Shown here piece after piece: positions 28,891 to 38,067 of a DNA stretch of 64,000 nt. Position numbers and translations under genes: made by a program. Numbering within the stretch: position 1 is the first letter of the stretch; each line of letters opens with the position of its first letter. Source of the DNA: Gemmatimonadetes bacterium T265 (GTDB lineage: Bacteria > Gemmatimonadota > Gemmatimonadetes > Gemmatimonadales > Gemmatimonadaceae). The notes under the pieces were generated by a model. It saw only the letters and a program-made list of their open reading frames with translations. It was not told where the DNA came from and made no database searches. The stretch is from contig BPUI01000002.1 of the NCBI GenBank assembly GCA_019973575.1, positions 434,001-498,000 of the forward strand. The letters run 5' to 3'.

Positions 28891-30185
28891 AGCACCGCCG
28901 CGTCCGGCGCGACGGCCCGTGCGTCGCGCCGACTCGGCGCGTCCACGACGCCCGCGAACCGCTCGGCGACCTGCCCCCACTCGTACTCGTCGCCGGCCCG
29001 CCGCCAGAACTCCGCGACCGTCGCCGCGTTCTCCGACGGTCGGTCTAACACGTCGAGGATCACGGCCGCGAGCCCCTCGGGGTCGTCCGCCGCACTAAAC
29101 AGCGTGCGGAGCCGATCGGGAAGGAACTCAAACGCCATCGACGTTCCTACGACGCACACCCCGGCGGCGAGCGCCTCGACCACCTTGTTCTTGAAGCCGC
29201 TCCCTTCGACCATCGGCGCGACGTAAAGCGCGCTCCGCGCCAGCTCGCCTCGCATGTCGTCCACCCAGCCCGTGACCTCGACGTTCGGCCCCGCGAGGGC
29301 GCGCAATTCGGGCGCCGGGTTCGTCCCGGCGACCACGAACCGAACCCCGGAACGACGGGCGACCACGCGCGGCAGCACCTCTCGGATGAACCAGAGCGCC
29401 GAGTGGTGGTTCGGGCCGAAGTCCATCGTCCCGGTGAAGATCAGGCGGTCGGGCTCGTGAACAACCGCGGTCGGCGTCGGACGCGCCCGGATCCCGTTCG
29501 CGACCGTGTGGACCGTCGCCGCCGAGCCGATCACGCGGGCCATCTCGGCGGCGTCAACGGGCGACACGAGGACGTTGTGGTCCGCCCGGCGTCCGTAGTA
29601 CCGCTCGTAGAGCGCCGACTCCCACGTGCGGAACTGCAGAGACGCCGCCTCCCGCCAGTCGCGCCGCCGCAGCGCGCCACGCTGTGCCCGCGCGTACTGC
29701 AAGGTGTGCGAATCCTTCCAGTCGATCGTCACCGGCGCGTACCGACGCAGGTGCGGTGCGGCGAACAGCAGGTGCGGATCCGTGATGACGAACGCGTCCG
29801 GCGCGACCGTCCGGGTGACCGCGTCGAGCGACGCGATCATGCCCCGCCGCTCCGGCCCCAGCGCGACGTCGCGCGCCGCGGGGTGGAGGACGGCGCGGGC
29901 AACCTTGCCGCGGAACCACGTATGCCGAAGCCGGAGCCGGTCGAAGCCGGTGATCACGCGCTCCGCCCGAAGGCGCTCGAGGTACGGCCCCGGCAGCGTC
30001 GGGTCTGTGTGGTCGAACTCGACGGCGACGAAATGCACCGCCGCGCCCCGCCGCACCCAGTCGCGCGCGATCGCGAACGTGCGCAGATGCGATCCGTGCT
30101 CCCACCCGTGCGCGTAATACAGGGTGACGAGCCAGACACTCCGGGGCGGCGGGGCCACGCGCGCGCGGGGCGGAGAAGACGTCAT
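28878..30185 (-). CDS. GT4 family glycosyltransferase
   Basis: 435 aa from the ATG at 30185; the frame upstream is Arg-rich and not homologous. GT-B fold: [29 protein letters not shown] at the start, a [19 protein letters not shown] linker region, [27 protein letters not shown] (donor-domain start), and the [22 protein letters not shown] donor-site loop. This pattern resembles sugar transferases found with exosortase/PEP-CTERM polysaccharide loci. The 3' end overlaps the end of metH by 13 bases, convergent. Probably cytoplasmic and part of the polysaccharide region to its right. Confidence 0.87.
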
Positions 30186-30319
30186 GCGTGCGGCAATCGG
30201 TGACACGAGCGTGACCAGGCGCCCCGACGAGCGCCGGGCGCGGCGGGCGGCACACGTCCGCCGCGCGGCGCGCTCCGCGACGGCGTGCCGGCGGTTGGTC
30301 CGAGACGATCGAGAGTCGC

Positions 30320-30931
30320 CTACGTTCCCAGCAACGCCCCGCCCACGACGCCCAACACGAGCCGCTCCAGCAGCGACAGCGCGAAGTACGCGACGATCGG
30401 CGTGACGTCGAACATCCCGAGCGGCGGCACGACCTGCCGCAGCGGGTTGATGATCCAGTCCGTGAGCGCGAACGCCCAGCGCACCCACTTCGACGACGGC
30501 GAGAGCCCGAACCAACTCGACATCACGCGCACGAACAGCGCGAGCTGGAGCACCGCGAACGACCACGAGATCAGCACGTACACGAGCGGCCCCGAGCCCA
30601 GGCGCGCCGCGCCGAACAGCGCGCCGAGCTGCGCGAGCACGAACCCGAGCACGTAGAGCAGCAGCATCCCGCCGACGACCACGGCCGCGAGCGTCCACCA
30701 CGGCGCGTTAGTCGGCACCCCGCCCGCCCGCACGAGGCGGCGCTCCATCGGCGCGAACAGCGGGTCGACCCGCGCGCGCACGAAGCGCCCCAGGCCGCCG
30801 AACGGGTTCACGCGCCGCGTCCGCACGGCCCAGCTCAACGCCGCGAGCACCGCGACGACCGCCGCGGCGCCGACCACGACACTGCGGAGCAGCGTGAGCG
30901 CTAGGCCGAGGGCAATCACGAGAGGGTACAC
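30320..30931 (-). CDS. YggT family membrane protein (two repeats)
   Basis: 203 aa from a GTG at 30931, chosen because the YggT-type hydrophobic start (YPLVIALGLALTLLRSVVV) follows directly; the frame is open to 31027. Two YggT units are visible, the second with VLISWSFAVLQLALFVRVMSSWFG and TDWIINPLRQVVPPLGMFDVTPIVAYFAL. YggT proteins are inner-membrane proteins of poorly known function, linked to cell-envelope or osmotic phenotypes in some species. The gene is divergent from the exosortase operon by about 270 bases. Confidence 0.82.
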   Translation of the reverse strand: MYPLVIALGLALTLLRSVVVGAAAVVAVLAALSWAVRTRRVNPFGGLGRFVRARVDPLFAPMERRLVRAGGVPTNAPWWTLAAVVVGGMLLLYVLGFVLAQLGALFGAARLGSGPLVYVLISWSFAVLQLALFVRVMSSWFGLSPSSKWVRWAFALTDWIINPLRQVVPPLGMFDVTPIVAYFALSLLERLVLGVVGGALLGT

Positions 30932-31204
30932 GCGTGCAAGCTCGCCCCCTCGGACCGCCGCGGCAAGGCGATCCCGCGCGCGCGGTACGGCGACGTTTCG
31001 GCCCCAGTGGAACAATCGTCCGCACACACGGGTCGCATGCCTCCGACGTCGTGATCCCGTCGTCGCGTCTCGGCGAGCCGCCCCAGCCGGCGCGGGCGCT
31101 GCGTGTTACGTTTGCGGTCGGCCCGGCGATACTCCGGCCTGGCAGTCCTCCCGCGCCGCGCGCCGCGGCGCACCCGCTCTCTTTCCGCAACCACCCCACC
31201 GCCC

Positions 31205-31726
31205 GTGCTTTCCGAAGACAACCTCCTTCGGTACGTCCGCGCTCTATATCCAGTCGGCCTGATGCTCATCCTCGTCCCGCTCGTGGACGTCGGGCTGCGG
31301 ACGTTCCCGCCCCAGGCCGGAACGCTACAGTGGCGCTTCGCCTCGGTCGGGTTGCTACTCGGGAACTACGGGACGATGGTCCTCGGGGCGGCGCTCATCG
31401 GCCTCACCGCCGCGATCCTCGGCGATCGCGGGATCCTACGCATCGTCGGCACCGCGGCGCTCGTCATGGGCGTTGTTACCCTCGCTCTCCTCGTGCTGTT
31501 CGCCCTCGACGCGGTGCAACTGCGCCAGCTCGTCGCGATCAACCTCAAGCGTCAGGTCGGGCTCTCGTCGATTGGCGCAGCCGTCACCGGGCTCCTCGGG
31601 ACAATTGCGTGGTTCGTGGTCGGACGCGGCGCGATGACCGCCAGCCGGTCGGGTCGCGTCGTGTCGAACCGCGGGCGGGCGCCCGCCCCGCTCGTGATGG
31701 CCTCCACCACCGGAGAGTCCGTGTGA
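31205..31726 (+). CDS. Hypothetical membrane protein heading the exosortase operon
   Basis: 173 aa from a GTG at 31205; further upstream the frame is Arg/Pro-rich. Four hydrophobic segments (about 16-30, 45-64, 77-99, 115-135), with a short charged VQLRQLVAINLKRQVGLSSIG link and a basic cytoplasmic tail. No family recognised. Its TGA overlaps the exosortase GTG start (GTGA, 31723-31726), so it is coupled to the exosortase and may be an accessory membrane subunit or membrane-environment protein for it (inference). Confidence 0.75.
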   Translation: MLSEDNLLRYVRALYPVGLMLILVPLVDVGLRTFPPQAGTLQWRFASVGLLLGNYGTMVLGAALIGLTAAILGDRGILRIVGTAALVMGVVTLALLVLFALDAVQLRQLVAINLKRQVGLSSIGAAVTGLLGTIAWFVVGRGAMTASRSGRVVSNRGRAPAPLVMASTTGESV

Positions 31727-32763
31727 CCACGCCCGCATTGCCCGCACCACTCGCCGGGGGCAGTGCGACCGAAAGTCTTCCGGAGCGGACACGCCCAGGC
31801 GGCGCCCGCCAGGATCGCGGTCGCGCGGCGGTCGACGAGTTCTCCCGGTTCGCATCGCAGCTGCGCGCCGTCGCGAGCCCGACCGGCCTCGCGACGGCCG
31901 CGCTGTTCGCGTTCCTGTACGCCCGGCCGGCGTACCTGCTCGTGCGCGACTGGTGGACCAACCCCGAAGCGGGGCACGGCCTGCTCCTCGCCCCGCTCGC
32001 ACTCTGGTTCGCCTACAAGAGCGGGATTCGCCCCGACGCGCGTCCGAACCGCGCGGTCGGCGCGGCGCTGCTCGTCGCCGGCGTCGGCTTCCGGTGGCTC
32101 GCCGATCTCGCCGCCGAACTGTTCGTCATGCGCGGGTCGATGCTCCTCGCGCTCGCCGGCCTCGTCGTCTGGCACTACGGCGTGCGCCAGGTCGTCCGCT
32201 GGTGGCTGCCCTTCACGCTGTTCGCGCTCTCGATCCCGCTCCCCGAGATCGTCCTGAACAAGATCGCGCTGCCCCTGCAGTTCCTCGCCTCGAAGATCGG
32301 CGCGTCGCTGCTCGCCTGGCGGCAGATCCCCGTGCTGCTCTCGGGCAATGTCATCCGCATCCCGCGCCACGAGCTCTTCGTCGCGGAGGCGTGCAGCGGG
32401 CTCCGGTCGCTCACCGCACTCATCAGCCTCGGCGTGCTGCTCGGCGCCATCGTGCTGCGCCACCCGATCAGCCGGCTACTGCTCCTCGCGGCCGTGATCC
32501 CGGTCGCGATCGTGCTGAACGGCGTGCGCGTGTTCCTGACCGGCTTCCTGGTCTACTTCGTCGACCCCGCGCTCGGCGAGGGGTTCATGCACAAGACCGA
32601 GGGAATGGCCGTCTTCATCGTGGCCTTCGCGATCATCGGCGCGCTCGCCTTCGGCGTCAGCGCGGTCGAGCAGCGCGTTCTGCCAGCCCCGGAGCGTCGC
32701 GACGGCAGCCGGGTACCAGAGCCCGTAACTGGTTTCCCCGCCCCGGAGTTCGCGAATGGCTAA
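31723..32763 (+). CDS. Exosortase (EpsH/Xrt type)
   Basis: 346 aa. After a polar N-terminus of about 45 residues there are around eight membrane helices. The exosortase active-site residues are all present: Cys224 in VAEACSGLRS, Arg269 in NGVRVF and His290 in HKTEG. Exosortases cut PEP-CTERM sorting signals at the inner membrane and are tied to exopolysaccharide production. One PEP-CTERM substrate, the protease at 13.7 kb, is in this window. The next gene is EpsI, as in the classical EpsH-EpsI order, and overlaps by 8 bases. The exact exosortase subtype cannot be set by eye. Confidence 0.93.
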   Translation: MTTPALPAPLAGGSATESLPERTRPGGARQDRGRAAVDEFSRFASQLRAVASPTGLATAALFAFLYARPAYLLVRDWWTNPEAGHGLLLAPLALWFAYKSGIRPDARPNRAVGAALLVAGVGFRWLADLAAELFVMRGSMLLALAGLVVWHYGVRQVVRWWLPFTLFALSIPLPEIVLNKIALPLQFLASKIGASLLAWRQIPVLLSGNVIRIPRHELFVAEACSGLRSLTALISLGVLLGAIVLRHPISRLLLLAAVIPVAIVLNGVRVFLTGFLVYFVDPALGEGFMHKTEGMAVFIVAFAIIGALAFGVSAVEQRVLPAPERRDGSRVPEPVTGFPAPEFANG

Positions 32764-33430
32764 CATCGTCCGCTTCGCGCCCGCCGCCCTCCTCGGCGTC
32801 GGATGCGTCCTGATTTCAGGCATCCGCGGCCAGCAGCGTGTCCCGCCCAGCCGGCCGCTCGCCACACTCCAGGTGAACGTGCCCGGCTACGTCGCCCGCG
32901 ACACGACGGTCGACGTCGCGGAGCAGAAGGTCGCGGGCATGAGTCACTACCTGTCCCGCCTGTACCAGCGCGGGCCCGACAGCCCCGGGTTCGGCGTGTA
33001 CGTCGGGTACTACGACATGCAGGTTCAGGGCAAGAGCATCCACTCGCCCAAGAACTGCCTCCCCGGCGCCGGCTGGGAGCCGCTCGACGTCGGCGTGCGG
33101 ACGATCGCGGTCCCCGGCGGAGGCTCGGTACGGGTCAACCGCTTCCTGCTCGCCAACAAGGGCGCGCAGGCCGTCGTCTACTACTGGTACGAAGGGCGCG
33201 GACGCGTCGAGCCGAGCGAGTACGTCGTCAAGTGGAACCTGATCCGCGACGCGGCGCGCTACGGCCGGACCGAGGAAGCCCTGGTCCGCATCGTCGTCCC
33301 GATCGACATGCGCGGTCTGCAGCCGGGCCAGCGTCCCAACTACGACCCGGCCGACCAGCTCGCGACGACGGTCGCCGCGCAACTCGTGCCCGGCGTCAAG
33401 AACGTGCTTCCCGCGCCACCCAACGCCTGA
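32756..33430 (+). CDS. EpsI family protein (exosortase-associated)
   Basis: 224 aa. One N-terminal hydrophobic segment (signal anchor) precedes a domain with the EpsI/DUF3485 pattern: VDVAEQKVAGMSHYLSRLY, VYVGYYDMQVQGKSIHSPKNCLPGAGWEP, VVYYWYEGRGR and VKWNLIRDAARYGRTEEALVRI. The HSPKxCLPGxGW motif is the family hallmark. EpsI is found fused or adjacent to exosortases in polysaccharide loci; its biochemical role is unknown. The ATG overlaps the exosortase stop by 8 bases. Last gene of the three-gene operon; a strong bidirectional hairpin follows. Confidence 0.92.
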   Translation: MANIVRFAPAALLGVGCVLISGIRGQQRVPPSRPLATLQVNVPGYVARDTTVDVAEQKVAGMSHYLSRLYQRGPDSPGFGVYVGYYDMQVQGKSIHSPKNCLPGAGWEPLDVGVRTIAVPGGGSVRVNRFLLANKGAQAVVYYWYEGRGRVEPSEYVVKWNLIRDAARYGRTEEALVRIVVPIDMRGLQPGQRPNYDPADQLATTVAAQLVPGVKNVLPAPPNA

Positions 33431-33458
33431 GCAGACCGCGGTCAGCGGAGATTTGGGC

Positions 33459-33478
33459 GAGTAGATACGAGTAGATAC
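33459..33478 (+). repeat. 10-bp tandem duplication
   Basis: GAGTAGATAC twice in a row, in the spacer just before the hairpin at 33487-33532. Confidence 0.7.
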
Positions 33479-33486
33479 GCGATAAA

Positions 33487-33532
33487 GTGCGGAAGCCCGC
33501 GGCGCCATGGACGGCGCCGCGGGCTTCCGCAC
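33487..33532. terminator. Bidirectional terminator between epsI and wzt
   Basis: A perfect 20-bp stem (33487-33506 with 33513-33532) and a 6-base loop between convergent genes. It is followed by GTTGTTCC on the + side and by TTTATC on the - side. Confidence 0.9.
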
Positions 33533-33564
33533 GTTGTTCCGCCCCGCGTGCTCGTCGCGGCCGG

Positions 33565-34809
33565 TTACGCGGCCACCGCGTGCGCGGCCTCGCGATCCCC
33601 GTCGGTCGCGGCGGGTCTGGACTCGATCGCGAAGCGAGGACGCAGGAACACGAATCCGTCGTACGCGCCGGCCGACTCGACCCGCAAAAACGCCGGCGGC
33701 GACGTGGAGTGGTTGACGTGCGCCGTGTCGTCCCAGCTCTCCACGGTGATGGTGTAGTCGTGTGCCATCACGTTGAGCTGCAGGCGGACCGTGAGCTTGA
33801 AGTCGCTGTTCGGTTCGATCTGAATGCCGTGGACGCTCGTGCTCACGCGGAAGTGCACGGTCTGGTCGTGCGCCGTCCGAAAGAGGATCTGGAGCGCGCG
33901 CTCGCCCGCGGTGAACCAGTTCCGGGTGCGCCCCTCGATTTCCACCGTGACGTCGCTCCCGGTCGTCACCGGCGTGTCGCCGAGCACCCGGATCGTGTGC
34001 AGGTGCACGATGCCGTCGGTCGTCCCCGCCTGGGCGCGCGACGGGCCGATCGCCTGGCCGAGGTAGAACGCGGTGCAGTCCGCCGGCGCGCCCTCCATGA
34101 TCGGACGGCCGCGCTGCAACACGATCGCCTTCGTGCAGAGGCTGTTGATGCGGTCGAGCTGGTGCGAGACGATCGCGACCGGGATCCCGCTCGTCGCCAT
34201 GTCGCGGATACGACCGAAGGCGCGCTGCTGGAACGACGCGTCGCCGACCGCGAGCACCTCGTCGATGATGAGCACTTCGGGCTCGAGGTTCGCGGCGATG
34301 GCGAATCCGAGGCGCGCGTTCATCCCGCTCGAGTAGCGCTTGACCGGCGTGTCGATGAAGTCGCCGATCCCGGAAAAGTCGACGATCTCGTCGAACTTCT
34401 GCCGGATCAGCTGCTTCGGCATCCCCATGATGGAGCCCTGGAGGAAGACGTTCTCGCGCCCGGTGAGGTCTTGGTGGAAGCCGGCCGCGATCTCGATCAG
34501 AGCGCCCACCCGGCCGCGGACGATCCGGCGGCCGCGGCTCGGCCGCAGGATGCTGGTCATGATCTTGAGCGCCGTCGACTTGCCGGCGCCGTTCCCGCCG
34601 ATGAGGCCGAGGACCTCGCCCGGGTTCACCTCGAACGAGAGATCCTCGAGCGCCCAGAAGTCGTCCTTGCCCTCGAGCCGGTCCGCCCGCGGCCCGTTGC
34701 CGGCGAGGCGCCGGGCGAGCGAGGGGATGAGGTCGCGCAGGCTGTCGTGCACCTCGCCGCGCTGAAATTTTTTCCAGATGCCGTCGAAGACGATGCCAGG
34801 TTGGGTCAT
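33565..34809 (-). CDS. wzt: Polysaccharide ABC exporter ATPase Wzt with C-terminal sugar-binding-type domain
   Basis: 414 aa. The ATPase domain (about 1-250) has Walker A GGNGAGKST (71-79), the signature YSSGMNARL, Walker B VLIIDEVLAVGD and the switch His in VSHQ. Residues about 265-395 form a beta-rich domain like Wzt C-terminal domains (TVEIEGRTRNWFTAGERALQILFRT...LTVRLQLNVMAHDYTITVESW), which in other species reads the end modification of the finished glycan before export. So the exporter probably handles a specifically capped polymer (inference). It sits 10 bases after wzm and converges on epsI across a strong terminator. Confidence 0.93.
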   Translation of the reverse strand: MTQPGIVFDGIWKKFQRGEVHDSLRDLIPSLARRLAGNGPRADRLEGKDDFWALEDLSFEVNPGEVLGLIGGNGAGKSTALKIMTSILRPSRGRRIVRGRVGALIEIAAGFHQDLTGRENVFLQGSIMGMPKQLIRQKFDEIVDFSGIGDFIDTPVKRYSSGMNARLGFAIAANLEPEVLIIDEVLAVGDASFQQRAFGRIRDMATSGIPVAIVSHQLDRINSLCTKAIVLQRGRPIMEGAPADCTAFYLGQAIGPSRAQAGTTDGIVHLHTIRVLGDTPVTTGSDVTVEIEGRTRNWFTAGERALQILFRTAHDQTVHFRVSTSVHGIQIEPNSDFKLTVRLQLNVMAHDYTITVESWDDTAHVNHSTSPPAFLRVESAGAYDGFVFLRPRFAIESRPAATDGDREAAHAVAA

Positions 34810-34819
34810 CGATGAACGC

Positions 34820-35752
34820 TCAGATGTACTCGGCGAAGGTGTCTTCGGCGCGGTGGAAGAGCAGCGCCGAGAGCACGAGGCCGCCGATCGCCCAGACCGC
34901 GGCGTACAGAAGGTACCACGGATGCCACGCCGCCACGGCCGCGCCGGTGTGCGTGTGAACCGTGAGCGGCTCGAGCAGGTTGTGCCCCTGCACGACCGAC
35001 AGGCGAAGCCCTTCGAGGATCGGGGCGAGCGGGTTGATCATGAGGATCCGCGCGCCCTTGGCGCCGAACGTGCCGGCGTCGAAGAAGACCGGCGTGAAAA
35101 AGATCCCGAACGTGACGAACACCTGCACGAGGTACTTGACGTCGCGGAAGAACAGGTTCGCGCAGGACAGGAACAGGCAGACCGCGGTCGTGAACGTGAG
35201 GAGCAGCAGGAGCATCACCGGCGCCCACAGGAGCTGCACCGACAGCGTGCCGCCGACGAAGCAGAGGGCGACGGCGACGCCGACGCCGGCGATCACCATG
35301 TCGAACATCTGCGCCAACACCGACGACAGCGGCAGCACCTCGCGCGGGAACGCGACCTTCGTGACGAGGTTCATGTTCCCGAGCAGGCTCGCCGTCGCGA
35401 AGTTGATCGAGCCGACGAAGAACGACCACGGCAGCGCCTTGACCATGATCCCGCCGATTTCGGCCTTCGGGAGCGAGGTGCCGCTCGCGACCGCCATCCC
35501 GAACCGCACGACCACGCCCGCCAGCACGACGATCGTCGGGATCAGGACGGCCCAGAGGAAGCCCATCGCCGCCTGCTTGTAGCGGATCGTGATGTCGCGC
35601 CGCGTCAGCTGCCAGAGCAGCTCGCGGTGGGAGATGATGTCGCGGACGATCTCGACGAACACGTTGGGACGGTCGTCGCTCTCGGTACCGCGCGTAACGT
35701 GGACGACCGTCGTTCGGTCCGGCGGATCGATCAGACGCGCTTGCGTCGTCAT
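34820..35752 (-). CDS. wzm: Polysaccharide ABC exporter permease Wzm
   Basis: 310 aa from the ATG at 35752; the longer upstream frame is low-complexity. ABC-2 permease: an N-terminal cytoplasmic helix with ISHRELLWQLTRRDITIRYKQAAMGFLWAVLIP (the interfacial helix of Wzm/TagG types) and six membrane segments, ending with LTPxxxxIxxNPLxPxxE-like spacing (MINPLAPILEGLRLSVVQG). With Wzt it would move a lipid-linked glycan across the inner membrane. It is followed directly by wzt; 113 bases separate it from the GT2 gene upstream. Confidence 0.93.
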   Translation of the reverse strand: MTTQARLIDPPDRTTVVHVTRGTESDDRPNVFVEIVRDIISHRELLWQLTRRDITIRYKQAAMGFLWAVLIPTIVVLAGVVVRFGMAVASGTSLPKAEIGGIMVKALPWSFFVGSINFATASLLGNMNLVTKVAFPREVLPLSSVLAQMFDMVIAGVGVAVALCFVGGTLSVQLLWAPVMLLLLLTFTTAVCLFLSCANLFFRDVKYLVQVFVTFGIFFTPVFFDAGTFGAKGARILMINPLAPILEGLRLSVVQGHNLLEPLTVHTHTGAAVAAWHPWYLLYAAVWAIGGLVLSALLFHRAEDTFAEYI

Positions 35753-35865
35753 GGCAGGTGGGAAAGGGTCACGCGGCGAAATGTACGGCCGCCGGACGAG
35801 AACGGGACACCGGCCGCGCTCGCGGTGGACGCCTCGCCGCTTCGACCGGTCACGATGATAGCCGG

Positions 35866-36813
35866 TCAGGAGATGAGCGACGCGTCCGGGAGCTGCGTAC
35901 CCCGGACCCGGCGCCAGAGATCGCGGGTGAGCTGGCGCGGCCACCAGAGCACGTGCCGCGCGATCATGGCCGTCCAGTAGGGAGCGGGCGGCAGCCCGAC
36001 CTCGGCGCGCATGGCGAGCGCGGAATCGAGGTTGGCGGTGAACTCGGACCGCCACCCGTCGCGTAGTTCGTAGCGCCATGCCGCAACTGCGGCGCGCTCT
36101 GCCGCGCGCTGACGCGGGCGATCGCCGGTACGACGTACCGCGTCGAGTGTCCGCGCGCGCGCCGCCCACGCGCCTCGCCGCAACGGCAACGCATTCCGAG
36201 AGGCCTGCGCGGGATGGGCCTCGCGCCAGCACGTAATCTGATGCGTACAGATGAACGGCCCGACGAGCGCGAGCCGCAGCCACAAGTCGTAATCTTCCGA
36301 GTACCGCATTCGCTCGTCGTACCCGCCCGCGGTGAGGGCCGCCGCACGCCGAAGGACGACGGCCGATTGCGTGACGGGATTGAGTCGCAGTACCTCGTTG
36401 AGTGCGTCGACGGCTTTCCCCGAGGGCAGGCCGTCGGACGACCGCAGCGTCGGAAACTGAATGAGTGCGGAGCGACCGAACGCGAGCACGGCCTCCGGCG
36501 TGCGCTCCAACAGCCCAACCGTCAGCGCACAGTGCGCCGGCGTCCAGCGGTCGTCGGCATCGAGGAATGCGACGAGATCTCCGCTCGCGCGTGCCAGTCC
36601 GACGTTCCGCGCGCGCGACGGACCGGCGTTCTCCGACAGCGTGATGACTGTAGCACCGGCGTCACGCGCGACGTCGGCAGATCGATCAGTAGAGCAGTCG
36701 TCGACGACGATGATCTCGTCGACCGGGCGCGTCTGCGCGCGCACGGATCCGACTGCGCCGGCAATGTAGCGCTCGCCGTTGTAACACGGGATCAGGGCCG
36801 TCACACGAGTCAT
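35866..36813 (-). CDS. GT2 family glycosyltransferase
   Basis: 315 aa. GT-A start VTALIPCYNGERYIAGAVGSV (4-24), IIVVDDCSTDRSADVA, NAGPSRARNVGLARASGD and the metal site AFLDADDRW; a later YSEDYDLWLRLALVG gives the catalytic acidic pair. The family makes linkages in surface polysaccharides using nucleotide sugars. The C-terminal 80 residues are rich in Arg and Trp and may contact the membrane. It lies 15 bases downstream of the GT4 gene and upstream of wzm-wzt, so these four genes are probably one minus-strand transcription unit. Confidence 0.9.
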   Translation of the reverse strand: MTRVTALIPCYNGERYIAGAVGSVRAQTRPVDEIIVVDDCSTDRSADVARDAGATVITLSENAGPSRARNVGLARASGDLVAFLDADDRWTPAHCALTVGLLERTPEAVLAFGRSALIQFPTLRSSDGLPSGKAVDALNEVLRLNPVTQSAVVLRRAAALTAGGYDERMRYSEDYDLWLRLALVGPFICTHQITCWREAHPAQASRNALPLRRGAWAARARTLDAVRRTGDRPRQRAAERAAVAAWRYELRDGWRSEFTANLDSALAMRAEVGLPPAPYWTAMIARHVLWWPRQLTRDLWRRVRGTQLPDASLIS

Positions 36814-36828
36814 GACGCTCCTCGTGCC

Positions 36829-38067
36829 TCAGCCCCGGCCATGTTGGTCCAGCACGCGCTCGTAGACGCGACCGAGTCGCTCGCCAATCCCGTCCCACGA
36901 GTAACGCGCGAGGACGAACGCGCGCCCAGCTTCCGCGAGACGTCCGGCGAGCCCGGGGTCGTGCTCGAGACGTGTTACCGCCGCGACCGTGTCGCCCACG
37001 TCGTTCGCCTCGAGGTAGTGCTCGCCGGGCACGAGGCCGATCCCTTCGACGCCGATGCGCGTCGCGACCAGCGGCCGCCCGATCGCGAGCGCGTCGAGCA
37101 CCTTCAGCCGCGTTCCGCCGCCGACGCGGATCGGGCAGATGTAGGTGGCCGCGCGGCGCACGTGCGGCCGGACGTCGTCGACGAATCCCAGCACCCGGAC
37201 GCGCGGATCGGCGGCCGCCAACGCGACGGCGGGTGCCGGCGGCTGGCGCCCGATGATCACCGCCGTGCGCGTCGGATCATCGGCGGCGAGCGCCGGCCAG
37301 AGTGCCGTCGCGAACCACTCGATCGCGTCGGCATTCGGGAACCAGTCCATCCCGCCGGCCCAGACGAGACTGCGCGGCCGGACCGGTTCGGCCGCGTCCG
37401 GTGCGAAGAACGTGACGTCGACGCCGTTCGGGATGGTTTCGATCGTCGCCCGCGGCGCGAGCTCGCGCAGCCGGTCGCCGTCCAGGTCCGACACGACAAG
37501 GTTCGTCGTGGCGCGCGCGCCGAACTCGCGCTCGAGCTGCACGGTCGCGCGCGCCTGCCGGCGAAAGAACGACCGTGCGAAGCCGCCCATCCGCTCTGCG
37601 CGCCGGTCGAGCAGGTGCGACTCGACGTTGTGATGGTTCAGCACGAACGGCACGGCGCCGAGGAGCGACACGTACCCCGCGAGGAACACCGTGTCGAGGT
37701 GGGCGATGTCGAATCGCGCGTCGCGTAACAGCCCGCGCACGTACTCGGCCGCCTCCGTGTGCACGAAGAGCCGCTCCCAGTACGTCGGGCGCGAGACGGC
37801 CGCGCGCGCGACGCGCACCGCCGTCCGTGCGCGCGTGAAGTCGTCGGGCAGAGAAAAGATCCGCGCCGACGCGGTGATCCGCCCTAACGCGCGTTCCGCG
37901 TCGTCGCGCGCCCGTGCATCCCCGAGCGAGCGCGGGGGCGCGAGCGCGACGAGGTGGGTGTCGTACCGCCGCGCGGCCTGGGCGAGCAGGTGGTGCGTGC
38001 GTTGTAAGGCGCCGTGGCCCGTCGCCGGGTACGGTGCGAAGTGCGAAAGCCAGAGAAGCCGTGACAT
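36829..38067 (-). CDS. GT4 family glycosyltransferase, resembling PEP-CTERM-associated sugar transferases
   Basis: 412 aa. The start LLWLSHFAPYPATGHGALQRTHHLLAQAARRYDTHLVAL has the pattern of sugar transferases of the PEP-CTERM/EpsH-linked group (TIGR03087-like by memory, not tested). The GT-B donor half shows IPNGVDVTFF, LVWAGGMDWFPNADAIEWF, VRVLGFVDDVRPHVRRAATYICP and the RVGGGTRLKVLDALAIGRPLVAT donor loop with GVEGIG. First gene of the GT4-GT2-wzm-wzt unit, facing a 568-base spacer. Sugar specificity unknown. Confidence 0.88.
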   Translation of the reverse strand: MSRLLWLSHFAPYPATGHGALQRTHHLLAQAARRYDTHLVALAPPRSLGDARARDDAERALGRITASARIFSLPDDFTRARTAVRVARAAVSRPTYWERLFVHTEAAEYVRGLLRDARFDIAHLDTVFLAGYVSLLGAVPFVLNHHNVESHLLDRRAERMGGFARSFFRRQARATVQLEREFGARATTNLVVSDLDGDRLRELAPRATIETIPNGVDVTFFAPDAAEPVRPRSLVWAGGMDWFPNADAIEWFATALWPALAADDPTRTAVIIGRQPPAPAVALAAADPRVRVLGFVDDVRPHVRRAATYICPIRVGGGTRLKVLDALAIGRPLVATRIGVEGIGLVPGEHYLEANDVGDTVAAVTRLEHDPGLAGRLAEAGRAFVLARYSWDGIGERLGRVYERVLDQHGRG

